From positions 1-64,000 of the forward strand of contig NZ_SELS01000016.1 in NCBI RefSeq assembly GCF_004197395.1: a stretch of 64,000 bases of DNA, written 5' to 3'. This DNA comes from Paraburkholderia sp. UYCP14C. GTDB lineage: Bacteria > Pseudomonadota > Gammaproteobacteria > Burkholderiales > Burkholderiaceae. How positions within the stretch are numbered: position 1 is the first letter of the stretch; the number at the start of each line of letters is the position of its first letter. The position numbers and the translations under genes are program-made. Below are positions 1 to 8,857 of this stretch, one piece after another. A model generated the notes under the pieces. The model had not been told where the DNA came from, made no database searches, and saw only the letters and a program-made list of their open reading frames with translations.

Positions 1-104
1 AACCGTATGGGGCGCAACGGATGATCGGCCGGAACGAAGTCCTCAAGCTTGACCGTCGTGAAAAGAGCTTCCTGCATCTCATCCATTCCGCGCATCGAAT
101 TCAC
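1..104 (-). mobile_element. IS transposase, N-terminal end, cut by window edge
   Basis: The minus strand reads a start region (GTG at 104, or in-frame ATG at 95) followed by a peptide beginning MRGMDEMQEALF and ending in the motif FVPADHPLRPIR at the window edge. That ADHPLR motif near the N-terminus is characteristic of IS5/IS1182-type DDE transposases (InsH/DUF772 N-terminal domain). The catalytic DDE part lies outside the window, so intactness cannot be judged. A perfect 7-bp hairpin (GATCCCG/CGGGATC, 148-167) lies just upstream, but I could not define the terminal inverted repeat or target duplication. Confidence 0.75.
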
Positions 105-646
105 TGCCAAAGATCATGAACACAATATCCATAACGTTCGGCCCCAGGATCCCGTTTACGCGGGATCGAAATTCAACAGCCTGCTAAGGCCCGCATAGTC
201 CAGGTGGGCGGCGAGAAATGCCGCACGCAAAAATTACTGCGCTGACCGCGGCGCGCCGATCTAGAAAGCGCCATGTCACTCAAGGCACAGCTTGTGGGAT
301 CCCAACGTTACCGTCTCGTCAAGTGCGGAGCGCTCTCGGTGAAAACTCTAAACGTGCAAGCTGAAGGCTTACTGAAGGCGTTGGAAGCGCTATGTGTTGT
401 GGCCAACATTGCCGTTGCAACCGCGACGCCACGACCGTTGGCACAACAGGTGCAACGCTGCCGCGTCAGAGTCAGTGATTCTTTGCGCCAACTGTTCGGT
501 TTACCACATGGCGAGCCATCCCGTTTCGTGCAGGATTGAAAATCCGCTACATCCATAGAGGTTGGGGCCGCGCCTTGACGCCCGTTCCACGCGGGCACAC
601 GAGGTATTGTCCTTCGACAAGAAAATTCAAAAACCGGGGAACAGAG
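105..646. other. Intergenic stretch between IS end and J-domain gene
   Basis: No convincing gene was found. An 88-codon plus-strand frame (273-539) and a 116-codon minus-strand frame (308-658) overlap each other, have no strong ribosome binding site and no recognisable motif. The stretch probably holds the outer end of the insertion sequence and the promoter of the J-domain gene. Confidence 0.4.
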
Positions 647-1117
647 ATGCACACACACTACGACAACCTGAAGGTGGCGCCCAACGCCCCTCTGCCCGTC
701 ATCAAGGCGGCGTACCGGGTGCTATGCCAGCAGTATCACCCTGACCGCAATGACTCCCCGGACGCGACGCGGATCATGTCGATCCTCAACGACGCATGGA
801 CTGTACTCAGCGACGAGACCAAGCGCGCGGAGTATGACCGTCAGCTCGCCGCAGAGGCGGCTAAGGACCATTTCAGCGGGCCTACGAGCACGCCGCTGCG
901 CAAGCCGCTATATGCAGTGCGTGAAATGCGCGGCGAAGGAGCGCGCTGGCGTCAGGCTGTCCAAGCCGCACGCCAGCGTAGCGAAGCGAAAGCGCCGGCG
1001 GAAAAAGCCGCGCATCGGCGTCGTGGTGTAGGGAAGCAATGGAAGGTACCGGCTCTATTGTGGCTTGCGTTACCGGTCCTGTTGGCCGTGGCGCTTTCGG
1101 TGTTCGGCTCTTCGTAG
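647..1117 (+). CDS. J-domain (DnaJ-like) protein with C-terminal membrane anchor
   Basis: A 156-residue protein. Residues about 3-66 form a J domain with the diagnostic HPD tripeptide (QYHPDRND), which in this family stimulates the ATPase of an Hsp70 partner. The middle is basic and probably disordered. Residues about 137-153 are hydrophobic (LLWLALPVLLAVAL) and look like a single C-terminal membrane anchor. It has no Gly/Phe region, zinc fingers or C-terminal substrate domain, so it is a type III J protein rather than DnaJ itself. The start at 647 is chosen because the J domain begins immediately after it and GGGGA lies upstream; the frame is open further upstream without homology. Its client and Hsp70 partner are unknown. 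Confidence 0.8.
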   Translation: MHTHYDNLKVAPNAPLPVIKAAYRVLCQQYHPDRNDSPDATRIMSILNDAWTVLSDETKRAEYDRQLAAEAAKDHFSGPTSTPLRKPLYAVREMRGEGARWRQAVQAARQRSEAKAPAEKAAHRRRGVGKQWKVPALLWLALPVLLAVALSVFGSS

Positions 1118-1627
1118 CGCGATGATTGTTTTCCCATAGGACCGGGGCCACCATGACCGACATTCGCCCGCGCCGTCACTCGCACGTGCAGGCGTCGGCT
1201 CTTTCCAGGAAACGGCCTGTCAATTCACGAGATCGAACGAGTCTTCATCCGCCATCGCGGACTCCTTCGTCCGGCGCCGATCCCTGGTTCCCGCGTGTGT
1301 TTCATGGCCTACTCATTTTGAAAGAGTCAGGCCATTTTTTCTGCTATGCACGTCTCAGCGGTGACCGGCTATTTGCCGTCTTGTGACTCTTATTATTTAC
1401 GAGCCTCTTTTGCAGAGGTATGTGGTGCGCGACACATAGTGATTCCCGCGCCTTCAGAAAACCTTCAGCTTCCGCGTTTAGAGTTTTCATTCAGAAAGCC
1501 CTACCCGGTAACCCCGTTGCTGCATGGCCTGTCGTGAGGCCATCGTGGAACTACGTGCCGTCGGCGTCGCTCGCGCATCCCTTATCCCTAGTCTAGAGAA
1601 TTCTAAAACAATCTTCTGAGGTTTTTG
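1118..1627. other. Gene-free stretch containing an intrinsic terminator
   Basis: About 500 bases without a supportable protein gene. The clear element is the terminator at 1304-1340. The rest may be the 3' UTR of the J-domain gene, a small RNA, and the promoter of the downstream membrane protein. Confidence 0.4.
1304..1340 (+). terminator. Rho-independent terminator, about 190 nt after the J-domain gene
   Basis: Arms ATGGCCT-ACTC and GAGT-(c)-AGGCCAT enclose a 9-nt loop. One C is bulged, and the stem runs into six T (1335-1340). The distance from the nearest upstream stop codon leaves room for a long 3' UTR or a separate short transcript. Confidence 0.7.
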
Positions 1628-3196
1628 ATGACTGTCAGAAACCAGATGAGCGCTGTCGTTTCGCCATTGCATCTGTGGGGTGTTTGGCTTATTGCGACTA
1701 TCGTTGCATCTGTGCCATTCCTCACCACGTCAGTTCCTCCTCTTGGGCAACATTTCTACAATATCGTCCGGGTCGACATCCTTTCTCATCCGGCATCGTA
1801 TGTTAGAAATTTCGTCGTTCAGTGGGATGTGTTGCCTGACCTTGCCATGGACCTGGCCGTCCCGTGGTTCACGAAGTTCATACCGGTAGAGTGGGCCACG
1901 TGGCTGTTTACCCTCGTCGAACTCGGGCTACTGACGTCGGGCTGCCTGGTGCTGAGTCGTGTTGCCAATGGCCGCTGGTCATGGTTACCGTTTATCAGCT
2001 TCCTGCTGCTCTATAACTGGATACTGATACGCGGCTACGACAACTTTCTGTTTGGTCTTGGCGTTTGCTTTTGGGCGATCGCCGCGCATGTGGCGTTGCG
2101 CAGGTCCACCCTCGCGCGGATCCTGGTCTCGTGCTGCAGTGCTCTTGTTATCTATTTTTGCCATCTGTTTCCGCTCGCCGTTTTCGCTCTGATCACCGGC
2201 ACGTGGGAACTTGGCTGTCTTCTTCAAGAGAGGAAGCGCTCGATTCATTCACTGGCTCGCCACGCGGCCGCGAGCATTATTCCGTTGCTGCTTCCCTTTG
2301 CACTGTTGGTCCACAGCAGCACCGGCGGCCTTCATGGGGCAACCAACTTCGGCCTTTTCCGCGTACTCTCGAAGATCGCTTACTGCCTCGATGTCCTGTC
2401 GGTGGGCAACCGCGTAGCCGATGTGGCGATCGTGGCGGGGTTGGGTCTGTTCGTGGTCACTGGTCTCGTGAAAAGATGGTGGACGTGCGAGCCGGAGTTC
2501 CGGATAACCGTGTTCGCACTTCCGCTAGTAGTCCTGCTCGCACCGTTTGACGCGTTTGCTTCCTACGGGGTGATCGAGCGATGTGGGCTCAGTTTCGCGT
2601 TTTTGCTGACCGCGCTGGTTGGCGTAAAACCATCGGTGGCGCCACGTCTTCAACGTATCGGCGCGCTCATGCTCACGCTTGTCTTTGTCTTGCGGATTGC
2701 GACCGTGACCGAGGACTGGCGGGGCGGCCGGCCCGTCATTCAGGCTTACCGCAGTACGTTCGCGTCTCTGAAGGCTGGTTCCGTCCTGTTCCAGTACAAG
2801 CAGGACACCGCGTACCCGTCTCCATGGAAGGACCCCCACCGCTGGAACCCGTATCTGGACAAGGTGGTGGCGCTCGCAACAGTGGATGGCGTGCTCGTGC
2901 CGGATTTGTATCTCAAAGCGGGGCAACAACCGGTGCTCTACCGGAGCGAGAACGTAGCCCTGAGGCAGTTCCAGGATGAAAGCTCTAACCGGGACCCGGA
3001 TTTCGAAGCAAATGGCGAGATGTTGCGCGCGTGGTCGACTGCACTGCTGGATCGTTTTCCGGACCTTCAAAGCCGGTTCACGGCGGTCTATCTTGCGGTG
3101 TTCGACCCGTACCGGCGCCTGCCCGAGACCCTTGATGGTTGGCAACTCGTTGCGACTTTACCCGAGCATCGGCTCTATGAACTGCGTCCCCGTTGA
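1628..3196 (+). CDS. Polytopic membrane protein, GT-C glycosyltransferase-like
   Basis: A 522-residue protein with about ten hydrophobic segments spread over residues 10-355, then a soluble C-terminal domain of about 160 residues (rich in W, Y, R, D). Multiple helices followed by a soluble tail resemble GT-C enzymes, which use polyprenyl-phosphate sugars on the outer face of the inner membrane, but I see no family-specific motif and the call is an inference. ATG 1628 is preferred: GAGG lies 6 nt upstream. It is followed 224 nt later by a HAD-UbiA fusion on the same strand, which would supply a lipid-linked pentose if that gene is a DPPR-type synthase. Base composition is less GC-rich than acnB, compatible with acquisition. 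Alternative: a membrane protein of unknown role. Confidence 0.7.
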   Translation: MTVRNQMSAVVSPLHLWGVWLIATIVASVPFLTTSVPPLGQHFYNIVRVDILSHPASYVRNFVVQWDVLPDLAMDLAVPWFTKFIPVEWATWLFTLVELGLLTSGCLVLSRVANGRWSWLPFISFLLLYNWILIRGYDNFLFGLGVCFWAIAAHVALRRSTLARILVSCCSALVIYFCHLFPLAVFALITGTWELGCLLQERKRSIHSLARHAAASIIPLLLPFALLVHSSTGGLHGATNFGLFRVLSKIAYCLDVLSVGNRVADVAIVAGLGLFVVTGLVKRWWTCEPEFRITVFALPLVVLLAPFDAFASYGVIERCGLSFAFLLTALVGVKPSVAPRLQRIGALMLTLVFVLRIATVTEDWRGGRPVIQAYRSTFASLKAGSVLFQYKQDTAYPSPWKDPHRWNPYLDKVVALATVDGVLVPDLYLKAGQQPVLYRSENVALRQFQDESSNRDPDFEANGEMLRAWSTALLDRFPDLQSRFTAVYLAVFDPYRRLPETLDGWQLVATLPEHRLYELRPR

Positions 3197-3420
3197 GATC
3201 AACTACTGATGTTGGACGAGCACGACGCATGAGAAATGCACGGTGTCGACAAGGCATCATCCATTGCAACGTCTTTGGCTCCGTTAAAAGCCTTCATCGT
3301 TGCAAGGCTGCGTTGGCTGCCTCCGTGAAAGGCTGAAGATTCGGCATTTATCTGTAGAACAATAATCTGGCTTCGAAAGCGTGTGAGGGCATATAAGCGA
3401 AACGAGAGGGTGGTCTTGAA

Positions 3421-4842
3421 ATGAGTGACGTAAGCGTTCCCCTGTGCGTGGATCTCGACGGGACCCTAACCTCGACGGATTTGCTTGCCGAGTCGTTCCT
3501 GATGCTCGTCAAGAAAAATCCCATGTACTTATTTGCTTGCATCGTTTGGCTATTGAAGGGCAAAGCCTGCCTGAAGGCCGAAATTGCGAAGCGCATCTCG
3601 ATCGACGTGTCGGTTTTACCTTACAACACGAGTTTCGTCAGCTATTTGCGCGACCAACGTAAAAGCGGGAGAGATCTTTATCTTTGTACGGCGTCCAATC
3701 AACAACTCGCTGATCAGATCGCCAGTCATTTCGGTTTCTTCAGCGGCGTGCTAGCCAGTGATGAAGTCCGCAATCTCAAGGGCAGTCAGAAGGGCTGTGT
3801 GCTAACTGACCACTTCGGTCATCGCGGTTTTGATTATTGCGGTAACGAACTAGCGGATTTGCCGGTCTGGAAGCAGGCGCGTGGGGCGATCGTGGTAGGC
3901 GATCACCGCATCGCGGCTGCGGCAGAGAAGGTCAACGAGGTCATCCTCATTTTTGAAGAAAAGCGTTCACTTTGGCGGCTGGTCGCCAAAGAGATGCGTG
4001 TCTATCAGTGGGTGAAGAACCTGCTGATCTTCGTGCCGCTTCTCGCGTCACACCGTTTCACTGATCTGCCGACGGTGCTGGCGGAAGTGACCGCCTTCTT
4101 TTCTTTCAGCTTTTGTGCGTCAGCCGGCTATCTGCTGAACGACATGCTCGACCTGAATGCCGATCGCCGCCATCCGAACAAAAAGCATCGCCCGTTCGCC
4201 TCGGGCCAACTCTCGCTCACATTCGGAATGATGCTCACGGTGACGCTTCTGATCGCGTCGGCCGCACTGGCGTCTCGATTGGACCCGCTGTTCGGTGTGG
4301 TATTGGCCGGCTATTTCGTCGCCACGCTGCTGTATTCGTTCAAGCTCAAGCGCCTCGTGCTCGTGGATGTCTTTGCTCTTGCCGCGCTCTACACGAGCCG
4401 CATCATAGCGGGCGGTACAGCTGGAGATATTGTCTTGTCCGACTGGCTCATCCTGTTCTCAGTGATGATGTTTCTGAGCCTTGCCATGGTAAAGCGCTAT
4501 ACCGAACTCGATGCGCTACTTCGCCATGGTGAGGCGTCCGCCTCGGGACGTGGCTATGACACGCACGATTTGGGCATTCTGCGTTCGTTCGGAACAGCTT
4601 CGGGATATGTTGCGGTGCTGATCCTTGCGCTTTACCTGAACTCTTCAGATGTCCACGCTCTCTATCGCCATCCCCACGCGTTGTGGGTGCTCTTCGGCTT
4701 GCTGCTGTATTGGATAAGTCGGGCGTGGATGCTTGCGTTCCGCGGTGAGATGCATGACGACCCTATTGTCTATGCAGTCAGGAACCGCTTTAGCCTGCTC
4801 GTCATTTTCCTGTGTGTGGTGACAGTTGTGGTGGCTGTGTAA
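3421..4842 (+). CDS. HAD phosphatase-UbiA prenyltransferase fusion
   Basis: A 473-residue two-domain protein. Residues 1-180 are a HAD-family hydrolase: nucleophile motif DLDGT (D11, D13), CTAS (about 89-92) and the GNxxADLPVW acid motif (about 141-150). Residues about 190-473 are a UbiA-type membrane prenyltransferase with the aspartate motif NDxxDxxxD (N240-D248) and about eight helices. HAD-UbiA fusions of this size are related to decaprenyl-phosphate 5-phosphoribosyltransferase: the UbiA part transfers phosphoribose to polyprenyl phosphate and the HAD part could remove the 5-phosphate. The GT-C-like neighbour fits such a lipid-linked pentose pathway. It is not ubiquinone UbiA, which lacks the HAD domain. 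No epimerase pair (DprE1/DprE2-like) is in the window. Confidence 0.85.
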   Translation: MSDVSVPLCVDLDGTLTSTDLLAESFLMLVKKNPMYLFACIVWLLKGKACLKAEIAKRISIDVSVLPYNTSFVSYLRDQRKSGRDLYLCTASNQQLADQIASHFGFFSGVLASDEVRNLKGSQKGCVLTDHFGHRGFDYCGNELADLPVWKQARGAIVVGDHRIAAAAEKVNEVILIFEEKRSLWRLVAKEMRVYQWVKNLLIFVPLLASHRFTDLPTVLAEVTAFFSFSFCASAGYLLNDMLDLNADRRHPNKKHRPFASGQLSLTFGMMLTVTLLIASAALASRLDPLFGVVLAGYFVATLLYSFKLKRLVLVDVFALAALYTSRIIAGGTAGDIVLSDWLILFSVMMFLSLAMVKRYTELDALLRHGEASASGRGYDTHDLGILRSFGTASGYVAVLILALYLNSSDVHALYRHPHALWVLFGLLLYWISRAWMLAFRGEMHDDPIVYAVRNRFSLLVIFLCVVTVVVAV

Positions 4843-5291
4843 CCCGATTACCTGCTCACCGTTTCATACATCGCGCTTCTGTCAGTGGGTTCTCGTCGCG
4901 CGCTCGCGAGCCGAAGAGTCGGGGGACAGATGGTGTGGCAGCGGGAGCATCGAGCGCGTTGACACCTTGGCGCTTCGCCATCGCGTGCGTGTCTACCTGG
5001 GATTGCCCTGGGAAGGGCAATCCTGCTACTTCGGGTGCTGCAAATTCCTGGCTCAGGCCTTGCCCCATCGCGCTTTCGGCTTGCCGGGCGCGATTGTTTG
5101 CGTTTTGCAAACGTCATATTCGCCGCTTTCTCGGACACACTGCGCTGGACTGCCGATATCGTTTGAGCGTCGGCGGTCGATGCCAAAGCGGATCGGTAAC
5201 CCGATGAATGGTGATGGCGCTCGCGAACGCCGTTCGAGGAGGGTTCCGGGCGCGTCGTGCGAACGCGCGAGCTTGCGTGCAGGAGACATCC
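4843..5291. other. Gene-free stretch upstream of AraC regulator
   Basis: No supportable gene; the open frames on both strands lack motifs and good start signals. A perfect inverted repeat (ATTGCCCT-ggga-AGGGCAAT, about 5003-5022) could be an operator or hairpin but has no T tract. The promoter of the AraC gene must lie here. Confidence 0.4.
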
Positions 5292-6155
5292 ATGAGAGAA
5301 CAGACGAATACGAAAGACTGGCGCGGCATGGAGCAATTCGGCGTGCCACCTGCAGGTAAGCCGGGGCTCTCGTACTGGCGATCCAGCACGAGACCTTACA
5401 CGCTCGATTACACGACGACCTCCGACACGATCTGCCTGGTCTTCGGGCACATCGTTACGCAAACCCGGTATGGCGACGAGCCGGCGAAGCCGCTCGCTTT
5501 CCGCCCGGAGACGGCGGCGTTCCACCCGCGCGGTTGCCGCTTGCGGGTGGATGCCACGAACGTCAGCGGGGGCTTCGTTGCGTTCAGCTGTGCGGATGCG
5601 GTCGAACGCGGCGTGAGCCGCAATACGATGACGCCGCTTCGGTACTCAGGCAATCGGGAAAACATCGATGTTGAAGGTGTCCGGCATCTGACCCGTTACG
5701 CACGCGCCCGATTGATGGGCGTGATGCAACCCGATCCGTGGGAAATGCAGTGCCTTTCCACCCTCGTCTATCTCGAGGTCGAGCAGGCGCTGAGCCGCCC
5801 TCCCGGTCGCCGGCTCCCAAAGCTCACCGACGTGAAGTTCGATCGACTCGAAGCCTATATTCGTGAGCATCTCGATTCCACGATCACGTGTGCCGATCTC
5901 GCGCGCGAACTCGACCTGCCGCTGCGTTCGGTTTTCGACGCCGTAAAGGCTCGCACGGGCCAGTCCTTATATCGACTCGTGATAGAACGTCGTCTCGACG
6001 CGGCCATGCACCTGCTTCGCGAAAGCGACATTCCCATCTGCGACGTGGCAGCGGCCTGCGGATTTGCCTCGCAACAGCATATGACGGCGTTGTTCTCACA
6101 GCGGCGAGCAACGACACCGCGCCGCGTGAGGGTCAGTCAAACAGGAGATAGATGA
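5292..6155 (+). CDS. AraC-family transcriptional regulator
   Basis: A 287-residue protein. An N-terminal ligand/dimerisation region (about 1-180) precedes a C-terminal AraC DNA-binding domain (about 190-283) with two helix-turn-helix units: FDRLEAYIREHL...TCADLARELDLPLRSVF and, second, DIPICDVAAACGFASQQHMTALF. ATG 5292 is chosen because AGGAGA lies at a good distance upstream; the frame is open further upstream without domain support. It converges with the NTF2-like/FAD dehydrogenase pair (14-nt gap), which makes those genes its most likely targets. The inducer is unknown. Confidence 0.9.
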   Translation: MREQTNTKDWRGMEQFGVPPAGKPGLSYWRSSTRPYTLDYTTTSDTICLVFGHIVTQTRYGDEPAKPLAFRPETAAFHPRGCRLRVDATNVSGGFVAFSCADAVERGVSRNTMTPLRYSGNRENIDVEGVRHLTRYARARLMGVMQPDPWEMQCLSTLVYLEVEQALSRPPGRRLPKLTDVKFDRLEAYIREHLDSTITCADLARELDLPLRSVFDAVKARTGQSLYRLVIERRLDAAMHLLRESDIPICDVAAACGFASQQHMTALFSQRRATTPRRVRVSQTGDR

Positions 6156-6168
6156 GAGTGCTTTACGG

Positions 6169-6648
6169 TCAATCGCGCGCGTTCAACCAGTCATAGCGAG
6201 CCGTGTCCCGGCCCGCGTAATCCGGGTCGAGATAGATATAGACGCGCTGGATTTTCCAATCCCGGATCTCGAACACGTCGCACCAGTTTCCGGCACCCCA
6301 TGCGGGGACGCCGGCGCGCCAGGAGCCGTCGCGGTGCTCGCCGTGACTTGTGCCTTCGCAAACGATCACGTCGCTACCGGAGAATATCCAGTTGAAATGC
6401 GCGTAGTGATGTGAGATCGACTTCAGCGTGCGTCCGACGTCGCCAAAGAGTTTGCCGATCTGATCCTTGCCGTTGGCCACTCCCCATTTGGGAAAGAATA
6501 CCAGGGCATCCTCAGCGAACAGGTCGAGGATGCTCCCTCCCGTTGAGGTTACGCCGCCATTGTCGAATGCCTTCAAATATTCGATTGCGACGGATTTCCG
6601 TTGCTCGTCGGTCATTGTTTGCATGGTCAGTGCCACGGTCTTCTCCAT
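6169..6648 (-). CDS. NTF2-like (SnoaL-type) protein
   Basis: A 159-residue single-domain protein of the NTF2/SnoaL cone fold: N-terminal helix ending in FDNGG, the LFAEDALVFFPKWGVANGKDQI segment typical of SnoaL-like enzymes, and the terminal strands YIYLDPDYAGRD. Members are isomerases, cyclases, hydrolases or accessory subunits, so no reaction can be assigned. It lies 42 nt downstream of the start codon of the leftward FAD dehydrogenase only in coordinate terms: both are minus-strand genes, transcribed dehydrogenase first, then this gene, and probably form one operon. Internal ATGs at codons 9 and 12 are alternative starts; none has a strong ribosome binding site. Confidence 0.8.
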   Translation of the reverse strand: MEKTVALTMQTMTDEQRKSVAIEYLKAFDNGGVTSTGGSILDLFAEDALVFFPKWGVANGKDQIGKLFGDVGRTLKSISHHYAHFNWIFSGSDVIVCEGTSHGEHRDGSWRAGVPAWGAGNWCDVFEIRDWKIQRVYIYLDPDYAGRDTARYDWLNARD

Positions 6649-6690
6649 GTGATATTGATGTGCGAGGGTGCAGCGCGCGTTGCTTGCCGA

Positions 6691-8355
6691 TCAATGCGCA
6701 ACAGTTTGGACAGGGCGTTCAGCATGGGCGCTACGTGCCGCGAGATAGGCGAACGCCAGTATCGGCCCGAGCGTGGCACCGCCTGCCCAATAGGCACGTG
6801 CGGACGGCGATGCAACACAGTTGCCGACGCCGTAAAGGTGCGCGATTGGCGTTCCGTCGTGATCGAGCACTTGCCCGTGGCGGTTCGTCACCGGTCCGCC
6901 TTTGGTGTCGAGATTGCCGCCGGTCAGAAGTGTCGCGTAGTAGGGGCCAGCATCGCTAATCGGATACATCGTTGGGTTGGGCGCGGCAGGGTTGGTCGCA
7001 GCAGGGCCGTTGAACAGCACTTCGACCGGCCGTTCGCCGCGATGGTAGTCGAGATCACGGCCAGCCCGGGCGAATCCATTGAAGCGCTCGACCGTCGCGG
7101 GCAGATTCGCCTCGAAGTCTTCAGCGAAGTGCAGATTGCCGATCTGCGGGGCAAGCTCGGCCACGCGTGAGCGGATGTTGCGCGCAAGTTCTGCCAGTGT
7201 CTCGGCTTTGATTACATGGGCGTCATCGGTGCCCGGCGGCACGATGAAGCGTCCGTATTCGGCACTGGCGCTGTGCTGCTGGCTTCGTGCGTCCCAGATG
7301 GCGGCGAGCACCAGATTCGGATATGACGAGCTGGCGGGATCCCAGCTAAAGAATGCTTGCGCTGCTTCGTTGTACGCGAGCTTCTCGTTGGTGACGCGTT
7401 GGCCGTGCTGGTTCACATAGATCATCGAGTCGCCCGAAGCCGAGAATGTACCGACGAGGTTCGGATCATCGCGCAGGGCCTTCTCGAGAACGATGGGACA
7501 CATCCAGGCATAGTTCATATTCCTAAGTTCGGCACCCGCAGCCGTGCCGATCCGCACGAAGTCGCCTTCATTGGAGCGGGCGGCGCAACCGCCGAACACC
7601 GGGGCGCTGAGAAAGTTCTTGCGCATCGTTTTATTGTGCGTAAAACCGCCAGAGCAAAATATGACGGCCTTGCGCGCGTTGAATACCGTCGATCCCGATT
7701 CGCCGAGCTGGGCTTCGACACCGGTTACGGTGCCATCTTCGTCGGTCAGCAAACGCTGCACGCGGCAACTGGTCCTCACTTCCACGCCGGCCTTGCGAGC
7801 TGCCTCCAGCATCGACCGGACGGCCACGGCGCCACCATCTGACATCGAATCGCAAGCGCCCTTCGGTAGCAGTACCCGCCCACGCGGTGCCTTGTCTTCG
7901 GGTAATTCCGCCCAATAGTCCGTGACGTCGGGGCAATGGCGGTATTCGAGGGCACCATGCTGCGCGAGGAGTTCGGCTGCAACGGTGGCGTTGTCGTAGA
8001 TCGCCTCGCACATGTCGTATTCCCACGCTGTCATGCCGAAACGCGGGAGATCGGGGCTATAGGTTTCCGGGCGGGAGAGCCGCGCCATGTAGCGCAGGCA
8101 ATCTTCCTTCTGATCTTCGATGCCCATTTCGCGCATCGCGCGATTGTTGGGTACCCAGTACCAGAAGGCGGCCTTGCGTGCGGTGCCGCCGACTTCCGGT
8201 GCCTTCTCGAGGAGCAACACCTTGTTGTCCTGCCATGCGGCAAAGAGGGCACAGGCCAGACCGGCCGCGCCAGCGCCCACGATGACGATGTCGAACAGCT
8301 CGGTTGGCGCGTTGGCTTCGAGTGAAAGAGAAGTTGTGTGCGTACGGGTATTCAC
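6691..8355 (-). CDS. FAD-dependent oxidoreductase (KstD / fumarate reductase flavoprotein type)
   Basis: A 554-residue flavoprotein. The dinucleotide-binding motif GAGAAGLACA lies at about 27-36, with EKAPEVGGTARKAA just after the first beta-alpha-beta unit. The C-terminal GPYYATLLTGGNLDTKGGP and YAVGN-like GVGNCVASPSARAYWAGGATLGPILAFAY complete the FAD_binding_2 fold seen in 3-ketosteroid delta-1-dehydrogenases and fumarate reductase-type enzymes. These enzymes abstract hydrogen alpha-beta to a ketone or reduce such double bonds; the substrate here is unknown. AGGAGA lies 11 nt before the start. It is the first gene of a short leftward operon with the NTF2-like protein and probably controlled by the adjacent AraC gene. 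Confidence 0.85.
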   Translation of the reverse strand: MNTRTHTTSLSLEANAPTELFDIVIVGAGAAGLACALFAAWQDNKVLLLEKAPEVGGTARKAAFWYWVPNNRAMREMGIEDQKEDCLRYMARLSRPETYSPDLPRFGMTAWEYDMCEAIYDNATVAAELLAQHGALEYRHCPDVTDYWAELPEDKAPRGRVLLPKGACDSMSDGGAVAVRSMLEAARKAGVEVRTSCRVQRLLTDEDGTVTGVEAQLGESGSTVFNARKAVIFCSGGFTHNKTMRKNFLSAPVFGGCAARSNEGDFVRIGTAAGAELRNMNYAWMCPIVLEKALRDDPNLVGTFSASGDSMIYVNQHGQRVTNEKLAYNEAAQAFFSWDPASSSYPNLVLAAIWDARSQQHSASAEYGRFIVPPGTDDAHVIKAETLAELARNIRSRVAELAPQIGNLHFAEDFEANLPATVERFNGFARAGRDLDYHRGERPVEVLFNGPAATNPAAPNPTMYPISDAGPYYATLLTGGNLDTKGGPVTNRHGQVLDHDGTPIAHLYGVGNCVASPSARAYWAGGATLGPILAFAYLAARSAHAERPVQTVAH

Positions 8356-8857
8356 GGGGACGTCTCCTGATTATCGCTTTCGACCTGATCGAGTCAGGCT
8401 TGAAGGTCAGGTTAGGCCGTTCTGGATTCGTGTTCTTCCAGATTTCGGCGTTTTGCGTATTCGTGCATGGGATGAGCCGTTCGGCTCCCTCATTGGTCGG
8501 GGCGTGGGTAATGCTGGCTTTGTGCATGCGATTCCGTGACCAGACGACTCGTGAAGCGGGTCAGTATCGCATGGTGGACTTGGGCGGGTAGGTGTTCGGA
8601 CGCTATGGAAGCTCCTTCGCCGCAACGCCAGCTTGCCTGGAAACAGCGGTCGTCAGACATCCGGCGCTCAGCGACATGAATTGGCTTTTTCGGCGGCCCA
8701 ATTATTCATCTCCAGCGATCTGTGCCATCGGGGGCCGAACTGATAAAGACGATCGTGATGGGCCGGTTGTCGTAACGGAAAAAACGGCTCAAGCTAAGGT
8801 CATACGCCGCGCACTGACACCCGTGCCGATGAGCGAAGCTGACGAAGGGACAAGGGC
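8356..8857. other. Divergent intergenic region between FAD dehydrogenase and rtcB
   Basis: About 500 bases that must hold the promoters of both flanking genes. I found no supportable gene. A GG-N10-GC match (8516-8529) resembles a sigma-54 promoter but only loosely and 330 nt from rtcB. Confidence 0.4.

Noticed and set aside
273-539. An 88-codon plus-strand frame between the IS and the J-domain gene
   Set aside because: There is no ribosome binding site, no motif, and it overlaps an equally long minus-strand frame.
5003-5022. Inverted repeat ATTGCCCT-ggga-AGGGCAAT as a terminator of the UbiA gene
   Set aside because: No T tract follows on either strand and it lies 160 nt after the stop codon; it was kept only as a note in the gap entry.
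8515-8529. Sigma-54-like GG-N10-GC element upstream of rtcB
   Set aside because: It deviates from TGGCAC-N5-TTGC at several bases, lies 330 nt from the gene, and no RtcR gene is nearby.
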